A stretch of DNA of 64,000 nucleotides, taken from assembly GCF_017355985.1 (NCBI RefSeq), contig NZ_JAFIQU010000001.1:372001-436000 (forward strand), in the 5' to 3' direction. Positions 54,097-63,061 of this stretch are shown one piece after another. Below the pieces are notes generated by a model. That model was not told the DNA's origin. It saw only the letters and a list, made by a program, of their open reading frames with translations, and searched no databases. The position numbers and the translations under genes are program-made. Source of the DNA: Arenibaculum pallidiluteum (GTDB lineage Bacteria > Pseudomonadota > Alphaproteobacteria > Azospirillales > Azospirillaceae). How positions within the stretch are numbered: position 1 is the stretch's first letter; each line of letters begins with the position of its first letter.

Positions 54097-55944
54097 CTAG
54101 AGGGTCGCCCGGCGCGGCCCCGGCTCCACCATAGCAGAAGTCCCGGCGCGATCGAACTGCAGGGCCGCCAGGCGCCCATAAAGGCCACCGGCCCTCACGA
54201 GTTCGTCATGGGTGCCTGTTGCGACGATCCGGCCGCCCTCCATGACGGCGATGCGGTCGGCGTTCAGGATGGTCGCCAGGCGATGTGCGATGATCAGCGT
54301 GGTGCGCTCGCGCATCAGGCGCTCCAGCGCGTCCTGCACCAGGCGCTCGCTCTCGGCGTCGAGGGCGGAGGTCGCCTCGTCCAGAAGCAGGACGCGGGGA
54401 TCGTTCAGGATTGCCCGCGCGATGGCGATCCTCTGGCGCTGCCCGCCGGAAAGACGAACGCCCTTCTCGCCGAGATAAGTGTCGAGCCCCTGGGGCAGCG
54501 CCTCCAGGAAGGCCAGCGCGTTGGCGGATTCGGCGGCCCGGCGCACCTCGGCGTCGCTGGCCGCGGGACGGCCGTAGCGGATGTTCTCCCGCGCGCTGGC
54601 CGAGAAGATCATGGGATCCTGCGGAACGAGGCCGAGCCGCGCACGCACGGCCAGCGGATCGGCCCGGCGCAGGTCCACGCCGTCCAGCAGGACGCGTCCC
54701 GCCTGCGGGTCGTAGAAGCGCAGCAGAAGCTGGAAGACCGTGGTCTTGCCGGCGCCCGAGGGCCCGACCAGCGCCACCGTCTCGCCGGGGCGGACGTCCA
54801 GCGAGAATCCCTCCAGCGCCGCATCGCCGGGGCGCGAGGGGTAGTGGAAGCGCACGTCCTCGAACGCCACGGCACCCAGCGGCGGCTCCGGCAGCGGCTG
54901 CGCCGCCGCCGGTGCGGTGATTTCGGGATTGGTGTCCAGCAGCTCGAACAGGCGCTCGGTGGCGCCCGAGGCACGCTGGAGATCGCCCATCACCTCGCTG
55001 ATGGCGCCGAAGGACCCGGCGACCACGACGCTGTAGAAGACGAAGGCCGAGAGGTCCCCCGCGCTGATGCGCCCGGCCAGCACGTCGTGCCCGCCGATCC
55101 ACAGGATGACGCCGATCGCGCCAAAGACCAGGACGATCACCGCGACGGTCAGCCAGGCCCGGGCGCGGATCCGGCGCACGGCGACGGCGAAGGCGGCCTC
55201 GGCGCGCCCGGCGAAGCGCTCTCGCTCCCGCGCCTCCTGGACATAGGCCTGGACGGTCCGGATCGCCCCCAGCGTCTCGTCGATATGCACGCCGACATCG
55301 GCGATGCGGTCCTGGCTCTCGCGCGAGAGCGCGCGCACCTTCCGCCCGAAGACAACGATGGGCAGGACGACCAGCGGGACCACCAGCAGGACCAGGCCCG
55401 TCAGCTTGGGCGAGGTCAGCATCAGCATCACGACGCCGCCCATCAGCAGAAGGAGGTTGCGCAGCGCGACGGACACGGTGGAGCCGACGACGGACTGCAG
55501 CAGCGTTGTGTCGGCGGTCAGGCGCGACAGCACCTCGGCGGTGCGGGTCGTCTCGAAGAAGGACGGACTCAGCCGGACCACATGGTCGAAGATGGCGCGG
55601 CGGATGTCGGCCACCACCCGCTCGCCCAGCCAGGAGACGAGATAGAAGCGGCCGAAGGTCGCCCCGGCCATCAGCACGATCACCGCCAGCAGGCCCAGAA
55701 GCGCGCGGTCAAGGAAGCCCGGATCGCCTGCGGCGAGGCCCCGGTCGACCAGCACGCGCAGCCCCGACCCCACGCCGAGCACGGTGCCGGCAGCCACCAC
55801 CAGCGAGGCCGAGGCCCCCGCGACCGCCAGGCCGTAGGGCCTGAGGAACGGCAGCAGCCGGCGCAGCGGAGAGAGATCGCGGCGCGCAGGCGGCGTGCCC
55901 GTCGCCGGGCCGGGCAGATCGCGGGAGGGCTCGCGGAACACCAA
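54097..55944 (-). CDS. ABC exporter with fused membrane and ATPase domains (MsbA-like)
   Basis: This is a 615-residue half-transporter. Residues 30-325 hold six membrane helices of the type-1 exporter fold; the nucleotide-binding domain has Walker A VGPSGAGKTT, the signature LSGGQRQRIAIARAI, Walker B RVLLLDEATSALD and the switch IAHRL. It probably dimerises and exports lipids, peptides or drugs. The start is TTG 55944 or the adjacent GTG 55941. It is divergent from rpmE, a frequent alphaproteobacterial neighbour. Confidence 0.9.
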   Translation of the reverse strand: MVFREPSRDLPGPATGTPPARRDLSPLRRLLPFLRPYGLAVAGASASLVVAAGTVLGVGSGLRVLVDRGLAAGDPGFLDRALLGLLAVIVLMAGATFGRFYLVSWLGERVVADIRRAIFDHVVRLSPSFFETTRTAEVLSRLTADTTLLQSVVGSTVSVALRNLLLLMGGVVMLMLTSPKLTGLVLLVVPLVVLPIVVFGRKVRALSRESQDRIADVGVHIDETLGAIRTVQAYVQEARERERFAGRAEAAFAVAVRRIRARAWLTVAVIVLVFGAIGVILWIGGHDVLAGRISAGDLSAFVFYSVVVAGSFGAISEVMGDLQRASGATERLFELLDTNPEITAPAAAQPLPEPPLGAVAFEDVRFHYPSRPGDAALEGFSLDVRPGETVALVGPSGAGKTTVFQLLLRFYDPQAGRVLLDGVDLRRADPLAVRARLGLVPQDPMIFSASARENIRYGRPAASDAEVRRAAESANALAFLEALPQGLDTYLGEKGVRLSGGQRQRIAIARAILNDPRVLLLDEATSALDAESERLVQDALERLMRERTTLIIAHRLATILNADRIAVMEGGRIVATGTHDELVRAGGLYGRLAALQFDRAGTSAMVEPGPRRATL

Positions 55945-56136
55945 GGTGCTAGCCTTTCCTGAACGTTAAGCCCCAAGGGACCCCGCGGTATAGCAAGCGG
56001 GGGCCGATGCGCCAAGGAAAGGCCGCCCGTCCGGCCGTCCCCGCGCCCGCCGCCACGGCGGGATTTCGCGGATACGCCCTTGCCTCGCCCCCACCCGTCC
56101 TGTATAAGGCCGGCTCGTTTTTCGGGAGCCCAGGGC

Positions 56137-56361
56137 ATGAAGCAGGATATCCATCCGGACTATCACGAGATCAACGTCGTCATGACCGACGGATCCTCGT
56201 TCAAGACCCGGACGACCTGGGGCAAGGCCGGCGACACGCTCCGCCTGGACATCGATCCCAAGTCGCATCCGGCATGGACCGGCGTGCAGAAGCTGCTGGA
56301 CACCGGCGGCCAGATCGCCAAGTTCAACAAGCGCTACGCCGGTTTCGGCCTGAAGAAGTAA
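56137..56361 (+). CDS. rpmE: 50S ribosomal protein L31
   Basis: The 74-residue ribosomal protein begins [20 protein letters not shown] and has [24 protein letters not shown] and the ending [12 protein letters not shown]. It lacks the zinc-binding cysteines of the C+ type, as is usual in alphaproteobacteria. A TATAAGG near 56104 could be a -10 element. A strong terminator follows, so it is probably monocistronic. Confidence 0.95.
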   Translation: MKQDIHPDYHEINVVMTDGSSFKTRTTWGKAGDTLRLDIDPKSHPAWTGVQKLLDTGGQIAKFNKRYAGFGLKK

Positions 56362-56383
56362 GGCACGGCGTCCGCAACGCATC

Positions 56384-56420
56384 GAGGCGCCCGGCCTTCG
56401 GCCGGGCGCCTCTTCCTTTT
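56384..56420 (+). terminator. Rho-independent terminator of rpmE
   Basis: GAGGCGCCCGGCC (56384-56396) pairs over 13 bases with GGCCGGGCGCCTC (56400-56412) with a TTC centre (a cUUCGg-type loop). It is followed by TTCCTTTT. It lies 22 bases after the L31 stop codon. Confidence 0.9.
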
Positions 56421-56457
56421 CCGGGGGATGTCCCGGCCGCCGGCGCGCGGTGCGGCG

Positions 56458-56856
56458 CTATGCCACAGCGCGGCGGACCTGCTCGTCCAGCCGAGCGACG
56501 CGCATGTAGAGCTTGTGGCTGCGCTCGAGCAGGCTGCGCAGTCCGGCGGGAAGCTGCTCGTTGTCCGGGCCGGACTCGTCGCTGCAGACGGCGCCACCCG
56601 CCAGCGCGTATTCCTCCGTCGCAACCTGCTCCATCGTCAGTTCTCCGGCATGCACCGCCTTCTGGGCAAGCAGCCACGCCATCACCTGCGTGAGGCGACT
56701 GGTGACCCGGAGTGATTCGTAGCTGACCTGCAGCCGCACGCCGGGCGGCAGGCCGCGCTGGTCGGCCGCCTCCTGATAGGCGATGTAGTTCCTCGCCTCC
56801 ACGAGCAGCGCCATGGCGTCGTCATAGGTGCGGTTGAAGAAGGTCGACGCTTCCAC
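56458..56856 (-). CDS. rcdA: RcdA-like regulator of CtrA degradation (DUF1465)
   Basis: The 132-residue helical protein has the DUF1465 start FFNRTYDDAMALLVEARNYI and the middle VSYESLRVTSRLTQVMAWLL with AQKAVHAGE. In Caulobacter RcdA is a ClpXP adaptor needed for CtrA turnover at the G1-S step. Its presence supports the alphaproteobacterial origin. It lies tail to tail with rpmE, and its own start faces the hsp20 promoter region. Confidence 0.85.
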   Translation of the reverse strand: MEASTFFNRTYDDAMALLVEARNYIAYQEAADQRGLPPGVRLQVSYESLRVTSRLTQVMAWLLAQKAVHAGELTMEQVATEEYALAGGAVCSDESGPDNEQLPAGLRSLLERSHKLYMRVARLDEQVRRAVA

Positions 56857-57000
56857 CAGCCATACCCCTCCGGTCGGGCCCGCCTAACACGGACATGGTC
56901 GTCACGGCGAACTTAACAAGGCGTTCAGCGCGCCCGCACCCGTGCAAAGGCTGCCCGCGCAGCCGCCGGCGGATCAACCCGCCCGTCACGAATCCGACCT

Positions 57001-57028
57001 CTTGAACCCCCGATTGGCGCGCCTATAT
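57001..57028 (+). promoter_or_regulatory. Sigma-32 (RpoH) heat-shock promoter of hsp20
   Basis: CTTGAA (57001-57006) is separated by 16 bases from CTATAT (57023-57028). This agrees well with the alphaproteobacterial RpoH consensus (CTTG...CTATNT). Transcription would start near 57035, giving a leader of about 100 bases before the hsp20 ATG. Confidence 0.7.
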
Positions 57029-57135
57029 CCAGGAGCGTCGGCGGATGCCCAATCGGGGCCGCCGATCCCATGCCGAAGGGTGCGACCGTAAAGGTGCCCC
57101 GGATGGCGATATCGCTCTCAGGAGGATATGATCCC

Positions 57136-57597
57136 ATGCGTAGCTATGATCTTTCGCCGCTGTTCCGCTCGACCATCGGCTTCGACCGCATGACGCGCCT
57201 GCTTGAGACGGCGCTCAAGGCGGACGATTCCACCGTCTCCTATCCTCCCTACAACATCGAGAAGACCGGCGAGGACGCCTACCGCATCACCATGGCGGTT
57301 GCGGGCTTCGGCGCCGAGGATCTCGAGATCACCAGCCAGGAGAACACCCTGGTGATCGCGGGCCGGAACAAGAAGGAGACGGAGCAGGGCCAGTTCCTGT
57401 ACCGCGGCATCGCGGGCCGGGCCTTCGAGCGCCGCTTCCAGCTTGCCGACCACATCAAGGTGCTGGGCGCGCATCTGGAGAACGGCCTCCTCCATGTGGA
57501 GCTCGTGCGCGAGATCCCGGAGACGCTGAAGCCCCGCAGCATCCGCATTGAGACCGCTGCCGGCACGCCCCAGGCGATCGAGCAGAAGGCCGCCTGA
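57136..57597 (+). CDS. Small heat-shock protein Hsp20 (IbpA-like)
   Basis: The 153-residue alpha-crystallin chaperone starts MRSYDLSPLFRSTIGFDRM, typical of IbpA/HspA proteins of alphaproteobacteria. It has the domain core YPPYNIEKTGEDAYRITMAV, AGFGAEDLEI, the LVIAGRNKKE strand and AFERRFQLADHIKV, then LENGLLHVELVREIPE. AGGAGGA precedes the ATG at 57136. It stands under a heat-shock promoter and is ended by a clear terminator, so it is a single-gene unit. Confidence 0.93.
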   Translation: MRSYDLSPLFRSTIGFDRMTRLLETALKADDSTVSYPPYNIEKTGEDAYRITMAVAGFGAEDLEITSQENTLVIAGRNKKETEQGQFLYRGIAGRAFERRFQLADHIKVLGAHLENGLLHVELVREIPETLKPRSIRIETAAGTPQAIEQKAA

Positions 57598-57626
57598 CCG
57601 CAGGTCAGGTCCTTCCAGCGAAGAGC

Positions 57627-57655
57627 GGCGCCCCGCGCGAGCGGGGCGCCTTTTT
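57627..57655 (+). terminator. Rho-independent terminator of hsp20
   Basis: GGCGCCCCGC (57627-57636) pairs with GCGGGGCGCC (57641-57650) across a GCGA loop. Five T residues follow directly. It lies 30 bases after the hsp20 stop. Confidence 0.92.
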
Positions 57656-57766
57656 CGTCTGCGCGGAGCCGCGTGGCCGACCTTCGCTTTCCGGGGGTTG
57701 ACCCGGCTGCGGTCTTCTTCTTTTCTGCGGGGCAGACGAACAAGACAAGCACCGGGAGGAACCGCC

Positions 57767-58975
57767 TTGCCGCTTGACTGGAACGGTCTCTTTGCGCCGC
57801 GCATGGCCGGCGTGACGGCCTCCGAGATCCGCGAGCTGCTGAAGCTGATCGACCAGCCTGACGTCATTTCCTTCGCGGGCGGCATTCCGGACCCTGATCT
57901 TTTCCCGCGCGATGCGATCCTGCGTGCCCACGAGCGGGTCCTCCAGTCCAACAGCCTTGCCGCGACGGCCCTCCAGTACACGATCTCCGAGGGGTACACG
58001 CCGCTCCGCGACTGGATCGCAGGCCGCTGCGCCATGGCCCGCGACGAGATCCTGGTCACCAACGGCTCCCAGCAGGGCCTCGACTTCCTGGGCAAGCTCC
58101 TGATCTCGCCCGGCGACAAGGTCGTGGTGACGGCACCGACCTATCTGGGCGCGCTCCAGGCCTTCTCGCCGTACCAGCCCCAGTACATCCCGGTTCCGAC
58201 CGATGCCGACGGCATCCTGCCCGACGAATTGGAGGTCGCGCTGGCCCAGCGGCCCAGGTTCCTCTACCTGGTCCCGGACTTCGCGAATCCGAACGGCGTC
58301 ACCCTGTCGCTGGAGCGCCGCCGCCAGGTGGTGGCGCTGTGCCGCCGCTTCGGCGTGCCGCTGATCGAGGACGCGGCCTATTCGGCGCTGCGCTACGACG
58401 GCGAGCCGCTGCCGACCCTCCTGGCGATCGACCTGGAGGCGGGCCAGGAGGGGCGCGTCGTAATCCATGCCGGCACCTTCTCGAAGACCGTCGTCCCGGC
58501 GCTGCGCGTGGGGTGGCTGGCCGGCCCGGCCCCGGTTATCCAGAAGCTGGTGCTGGTCAAGCAGGCGGCCGACCTGCATGTCGGCACGCTGAACCAGATG
58601 GTCATGCACGCGGTCGTCGAGGAAATCTACGACAGCCACGTCGCCGTGCTGCGCGGCGCTTATCACCGCCGACGCGACGCCATGCTGGCGGCGCTCCAGG
58701 AGACCATGCCGGAGGGCGTCACGTGGACGCGTCCGGCGGGTGGCATGTTCGTCTGGCTGAACCTGCCGGCGGGCATCGACGGCGCCCGAATGCTGGAGCG
58801 GTCCGTCGCCGAGGAGCGTGTCGCCTTCGTGCCCGGAGCGGCCTTCTTCCCCGACCGTTCCGGCAAGGCCACCTGCCGGCTGAGCTTCACCACGAACCGC
58901 CCCGAGCGGATCCGCGAGGGTGTCGGCCGGCTGGCAGCCCTGATGGGCCGCATGGCCGAGGCTCCCGCGGCCTGA
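57767..58975 (+). CDS. PLP-dependent aminotransferase (2-aminoadipate/LysN-like)
   Basis: This is a 402-residue fold-type I aminotransferase of the MocR/LysN group without a DNA-binding domain. Motifs are ISFAGGIPDPDLFP, LQYTISEGYTPLRDWI, TNGSQQGLDFLGKLL, the PLP-binding PDFANPNGVTLS and IEDAAYS, and the Schiff-base lysine in GTFSKTVVPALRVGW. Start TTG 57767 has GGGAGGA seven bases upstream. Relatives transaminate 2-aminoadipate, kynurenine or aromatic amino acids; the substrate is not resolvable. It follows the hsp20 terminator as a separate unit. Confidence 0.88.
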   Translation: MPLDWNGLFAPRMAGVTASEIRELLKLIDQPDVISFAGGIPDPDLFPRDAILRAHERVLQSNSLAATALQYTISEGYTPLRDWIAGRCAMARDEILVTNGSQQGLDFLGKLLISPGDKVVVTAPTYLGALQAFSPYQPQYIPVPTDADGILPDELEVALAQRPRFLYLVPDFANPNGVTLSLERRRQVVALCRRFGVPLIEDAAYSALRYDGEPLPTLLAIDLEAGQEGRVVIHAGTFSKTVVPALRVGWLAGPAPVIQKLVLVKQAADLHVGTLNQMVMHAVVEEIYDSHVAVLRGAYHRRRDAMLAALQETMPEGVTWTRPAGGMFVWLNLPAGIDGARMLERSVAEERVAFVPGAAFFPDRSGKATCRLSFTTNRPERIREGVGRLAALMGRMAEAPAA

Positions 58976-59038
58976 ACGCGCGGACGGGCGCCGCTCCGGC
59001 ACTGGGGAGCCGGGGCGGCGCCACGAACCTGCCCTGCA

Positions 59039-59917
59039 CTACAGCCGCTTGATCAGGCTCGACGTGTCCCAGCGCCCTCCGCCCATGCGCTGCACGTCGC
59101 CATAGAACTGCTCCACCAGCGCGGTCACCGGCAGTGCGGCGCCGTTGCGCCGCCCCTCGGACAGCACGAGGCCGAGATCCTTGCGCATCCAGTCGACGGC
59201 GAAGCCGAAGTCGAAGCGCCCCTCCGCCATGGTGCGGCCCCGGTTGTCCATCTGCCAGCTCTGAGCCGCGCCCTTCCCGATCACGTCGAGCACGCGGTTG
59301 GCGTCCAGCCCCGCCTTCATGGCGAAGGCGAGCCCCTCCGACAGTCCCTGGACAAGCCCCGCGATGCAGATCTGGTTCACCATCTTCGTGAGCTGGCCGT
59401 ATCCCGCCGGTCCCATCAGCGTGACGGCCTTGCCATAGCAGCGCATGGCGGGCTCGGCCCTGGCGAAGGCCTCCTCGGCACCCCCGACCATGATGGTGAG
59501 CTGCCCGTTCTCGGCACCGGCCTGCCCGCCGGAGACCGGGGCATCGAGGCTCAGCAGCCCACGCGCCCGTGCCTCAGCGTCGAGTTCGCGCGCGACCTCG
59601 GCCGAAGCGGTGGTGTGGTCCGCGAAGATGGCGCCCGGACGCATGGCGGCGAAGCAGCCGCCGTCTCCGAGGGTCACCGCGCGCACGTCGTTGTCGGCAC
59701 CGACGCAGGCGAAGACGATGTCGGCCCCGTCCGCTGCCTCGGCCGGGCTTGCAGCGGCCCGGCCGCCGAAGCGCCCGGCCCAGGCCTCGGCCTTGGCCTG
59801 CGTGCGGTTGTAGACCGCGACCTGGTGTCCCTTGGAGGCCAGGTGCCCGGCCATCGGAAAGCCCATCACGCCGAGGCCCAGAAAGGCCAGTTTCATCGGC
59901 TGGTCGGTCATCGCCAT
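59039..59917 (-). CDS. Beta-hydroxyacid dehydrogenase (3-hydroxyisobutyrate/tartronate semialdehyde type)
   Basis: The 292-residue NAD(P)-dependent enzyme has the Rossmann GLGVMGFPMAGHL, the substrate motif DAPVSGGQAGAENGQL, and the catalytic lysine in GQLTKMVNQICIAG. Starts at 59917, 59911 and 59896 are all possible; AAGGAG lies four bases before 59917. It could act in valine degradation or glyoxylate metabolism. The gene directly upstream on the same strand is a deleted alpha/beta hydrolase. Confidence 0.87.
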   Translation of the reverse strand: MAMTDQPMKLAFLGLGVMGFPMAGHLASKGHQVAVYNRTQAKAEAWAGRFGGRAAASPAEAADGADIVFACVGADNDVRAVTLGDGGCFAAMRPGAIFADHTTASAEVARELDAEARARGLLSLDAPVSGGQAGAENGQLTIMVGGAEEAFARAEPAMRCYGKAVTLMGPAGYGQLTKMVNQICIAGLVQGLSEGLAFAMKAGLDANRVLDVIGKGAAQSWQMDNRGRTMAEGRFDFGFAVDWMRKDLGLVLSEGRRNGAALPVTALVEQFYGDVQRMGGGRWDTSSLIKRL

Positions 59918-59930
59918 TGCGCTCCTTGGT

Positions 59931-60235
59931 TCAGGTGGTGCTCGCGTTCGGAAACCAGCGGGCAAGCGCGTCCGACAAGCGGTCCGCCGCCTCCAGCATC
60001 ATCATGTGCCCGATCCCGTCGAGCTCGAGCATCGCCGCGCAGAGCGCGGCGGCAGGCCGCCGGCCGGCCTCAGGCGGCGCCATCCGGTCGGCGCCGCCAA
60101 TGCGGCCGAGGGATTCTCGATTTGCGCCGACCACGGGCGGTGGTCGATGCCCGCGCCATGGACGAGCATGAGCCCCGGCACTGGCCCGCGGGCCGCGCCG
60201 GCATGGCCCCTCCGTCCATCCAGCAGGACCTCCAT
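59931..60235 (-). pseudogene. Internally deleted alpha/beta hydrolase gene
   Basis: An intact start (ATG 60235 with GGGGAGG upstream) opens a frame with the alpha/beta hydrolase N-terminus: GLMLVHGAGIDHRPWSAQ. The family C-terminus is present in another frame: GGADRMAPPEAGRR, then LELDGIGHMMMLEAADRLSD with the catalytic His, ending at the TGA at 59931. About 150 central codons, including the nucleophile serine, are missing. The join is near 60110-60140 and shifts the frame. It probably once formed an operon with the dehydrogenase 13 bases downstream. Confidence 0.75.
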
Positions 60236-60284
60236 GGCACCTCCCCGGCCACGGTGCTCCGCGGCCCGGGTCCCCCCCAAATGC

Positions 60285-60316
60285 GGAGGGCCGCACGATG
60301 GCGGCCCTCCTCTTTG
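60285..60316 (-). terminator. Hairpin downstream of the small lipoprotein gene
   Basis: GGAGGGCCGC (60285-60294) pairs perfectly with GCGGCCCTCC (60301-60310) across a six-base loop. On the plus strand TCTTTG follows; on the minus strand GCATTTG follows. It lies between the lipoprotein gene at 60443 and the broken hydrolase gene, so it probably ends minus-strand transcripts. Confidence 0.55.
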
Positions 60317-60442
60317 CCTCGCCTGCTCAACTCGAGCCGGTCATTTGCGCCAACCCTAGTGCGCCCCGGGCGCCGCAGTCAAGGCGGTGCGCTACCTGCC
60401 GCCACACGCCCCGCGGGTGCGGCGCGATCTCGCCGGCACGCC

Positions 60443-60712
60443 CTAGTAGGAGGTAAGACCGCTGCCCCCGATCCCCGTGCCGCTTCCGGAGCCGATCCCG
60501 TCCTCGACCTCCAGCGTCGTCGGCGAGGAATCCACTGGCCGGCCGGAATAGCCCGTCGGGTTGCGCCGGCTCGGCTGCATCTTCAGCGGACTCTCGGCGC
60601 CGACGGAGACGGGCTCGAGCGTGGTGCTCGCCCTCCGCTGGTCATCCGCGCAACCCGCCAGGACGGCGACTGCGATGGTCATGGCGAGCGGGGCGAGGAC
60701 TGCGTTCTTCAT
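60443..60712 (-). CDS. Small lipoprotein of unknown function
   Basis: The 89-residue product has a lipoprotein signal peptide (AVAVLAGC, C21) and a short mature part. It contains TTLEPVSVGAESPLKMQPSR and a Gly/Ser-rich end (GIGSGSGTGIGGSG). AAGGAGA lies seven bases before the ATG at 60712. The mature chain has no recognisable domain and is probably disordered. It lies 93 bases downstream of prpE on the same strand. I do not recognise a family. Confidence 0.65.
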   Translation of the reverse strand: MKNAVLAPLAMTIAVAVLAGCADDQRRASTTLEPVSVGAESPLKMQPSRRNPTGYSGRPVDSSPTTLEVEDGIGSGSGTGIGGSGLTSY

Positions 60713-60805
60713 CTTCGGATCTCCTTCGGGACGATCAGCGTCCCCTGCTCCGGGAAGAACAAGCATCCGCGCCCCGTGTGCCTCCTAGTCTGTCACGCGG
60801 CCCCA

Positions 60806-62716
60806 TCACGCCGTCTGCTCGACCTTCGCATAGCCGAGCCGGCGCAGCGCCTCGGCGATCTCGGCAAGGATCGCGGGATCGTCGATCGTGGCGGGCATCC
60901 TGTAGGTCTCGCTGTCGGCGATCTTCTGCATGGTGCCGCGCAGGATCTTGCCCGAGCGCGTCTTCGGAAGCCGTTCGACCACGACGGCCTGCTTGAAGGC
61001 CGCGACGGGTCCGATCTGGTCTCGGACGAGCTGGACGACCTCCTTCACGATTTCCTCGTGCGGGCGGGTGATCCCGGCCTTGAGCACCATGAGGCCGAGC
61101 GGGAGCTGGCCCTTGAGGTCGTCGGCGACGCCGATCACCGCGCATTCGGCAACGGCCGGGTGCGACGCCAGTATCTCCTCCATGGCGCCCGTCGACAGGC
61201 GGTGGCCGGCCACGTTGATGATGTCGTCGGTGCGGGCCATGATGTGGACGTAGCCGTCCTCGTCGATGAACCCGGCATCGCCGGTCTGGTAGTAGCCGGG
61301 ATAGTCCGTCAGGTAGGACTTCACGTAGCGCTCGCGGGCGTTCCACAGCGTCTGCAATGCGCCCGGGGGCAGCGGCAGCCTGCACACGATGGCCCCGATG
61401 TCGCCGGCCGCGACCTCATGGTTCGACACGTCCAGGCACCGCACGTCCCAGCCCGGCATCGGCTTGGTCGCCGAGCCGTGCTTGACCGGCAGAAGCTCGA
61501 CCCCGAGTGGGTTGCCAGCGATGCACCACCCGGTTTCGGTCTGCCACCAGTGGTCGATCACGGGGACGCCGAGCTTCTCCTCGGCCCAGCGCAGCGTGTC
61601 CGGGTCCGAGCGCTCGCCGGCCAGGAACAGCGCCCGGAAGCCCGAGAGATCGCGTTCGCGGATCATCCGGCCCTCGGGATCCTCGCGCTTGATGGCGCGG
61701 AAAGCCGTCGGGGCCGTGAACAAGGTGCGCACGCCGTGCTGGGCAATCACGCGCCAGAACGCTCCGGCATCGGGCGTGCCTACCGGCTTGCCCTCGTAGA
61801 CCAGGCTCGTGCAGCCGTGCATCAGCGGCGCGTAGACGATGTAGGAATGCCCGACGACCCAGCCGACATCCGAGGCTGTCCAGAAGACCTCGCCCGGCTG
61901 CACGCCGTAGAGATGCGCCATGGACCAGGTCAGCGCCACGGCATGGCCGCCATTGTCGCGCACGATGCCCTTCGGCTGACCGGTCGTGCCGGATGTGTAG
62001 AGGATGTAGAGCGGATCGGTCGCCGCGACGGGAACGCATTCGGCCGGGCTCGCACCCGCGACCAGTCCGGCCCAGTCGTGGTCCCGGCCCGGCGTCAGCG
62101 CCGCCGTGGCCTGCGGCCGCTGGAGGACGACACAGGCCTCGGGCTTGTGAGCAGCCTGCTCGATGGCGGAATCGAGCATGGGCTTGTAAGCGATCACGCG
62201 GCTGCCCTCGATGCCGCAGGACGCGGAGACGATGACGCGCGGCTTGGCGTCCTCGATGCGCGTCGCGAGCTCGTGCGGGGCGAAGCCGCCGAAGACCACC
62301 GAATGCACGGCGCCCAGCCGCGCGCAGGCGAGCATGGCGACCACCGCCTCGGGCACCATCGGCATGTAGATGATCACCCTGTCGCCCTTCGCGACCCCGA
62401 GCCCGCGCAGCGCGCCGGCAAAGCGCGAGACCTGGTCCAGCAGCTCGGCATAGGTCAGGGTGCGGACAGTGCCCGTGACCGGGCTGTCGTGGATGATCGC
62501 GGCCTGCCCGCCCCGACCGCGCTCGACATGGCGGTCGACCGCGTTGTAGCACGTGTTCAGCACGCCGCCCGAGAACCAGCGGTAGAAGGGCGCGTCCGAG
62601 CGGTCGAGGACGACGTCCCAGCGTCGGATCCAATCCACTTTCTCCGCCGCCTCCGCCCAGAATCCGTCGGGATCGCGCAGCGAGCGCGCGTGCAACTCGT
62701 CGTATCGGCCGGTCAT
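60806..62716 (-). CDS. prpE: Propionyl-CoA synthetase (acetyl-CoA synthetase family)
   Basis: The enzyme activates propionate (and probably acetate) to the CoA ester via an acyl-adenylate. The 636-residue protein has the PrpE-type start FYRWFSGGVLNTCYNAVDRH and a full set of core motifs: YTSGTTGQPKG, WTASDVGWVVGHSYIVYAPL, WWQTETGW, GYYQTGDAGFIDEDGYVHIM and the acyl-adenylate lysine in LPKTRSGKILRG. The length and the ASCGIEGSRVIAYKP segment favour PrpE over Acs. The long open frame upstream to 63817 is not part of the gene. Confidence 0.9.
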   Translation of the reverse strand: MTGRYDELHARSLRDPDGFWAEAAEKVDWIRRWDVVLDRSDAPFYRWFSGGVLNTCYNAVDRHVERGRGGQAAIIHDSPVTGTVRTLTYAELLDQVSRFAGALRGLGVAKGDRVIIYMPMVPEAVVAMLACARLGAVHSVVFGGFAPHELATRIEDAKPRVIVSASCGIEGSRVIAYKPMLDSAIEQAAHKPEACVVLQRPQATAALTPGRDHDWAGLVAGASPAECVPVAATDPLYILYTSGTTGQPKGIVRDNGGHAVALTWSMAHLYGVQPGEVFWTASDVGWVVGHSYIVYAPLMHGCTSLVYEGKPVGTPDAGAFWRVIAQHGVRTLFTAPTAFRAIKREDPEGRMIRERDLSGFRALFLAGERSDPDTLRWAEEKLGVPVIDHWWQTETGWCIAGNPLGVELLPVKHGSATKPMPGWDVRCLDVSNHEVAAGDIGAIVCRLPLPPGALQTLWNARERYVKSYLTDYPGYYQTGDAGFIDEDGYVHIMARTDDIINVAGHRLSTGAMEEILASHPAVAECAVIGVADDLKGQLPLGLMVLKAGITRPHEEIVKEVVQLVRDQIGPVAAFKQAVVVERLPKTRSGKILRGTMQKIADSETYRMPATIDDPAILAEIAEALRRLGYAKVEQTA

Positions 62717-63061
62717 TGCAGAGCCTTCTCTTTGCCTTGGCGTTTCTCCCTGCGGCCGGCGGGCCGGCCGCATCCGGATTTTGCGGGATCGCGGGCTTCC
62801 AGGAAAATACGCAATGCCCCGCATACCCCTGCCGGCGAGCCCTGCCGGCGAGCCCTGTGATCGCCGCTGGCGCATTCCGCGCCATTTGTCCACGAATGCG
62901 GCGTCATTCGCCCGAAGGCCGGCTGCCCGCACTGCCGCGTGGCGACCTCGCTCGTCGCTCACGCAACTTGCCAGGCCACACGGGCCAAGCCGTTGCCGCC
63001 GAGCCCGTCCTGCGCGGCGACCGGATGCTCGGCATGGCACGGGCTTTGCGTCGGCGCCGGC
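62717..63061. other. Divergent intergenic region between prpE and the kinase gene
   Basis: No gene is supported in these 345 bases. It contains a 13-base direct tandem duplication CCCTGCCGGCGAG (62827-62852) and is otherwise GC-rich. Promoters for prpE and for the histidine kinase must lie here, but I see no clear consensus. Confidence 0.45.
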
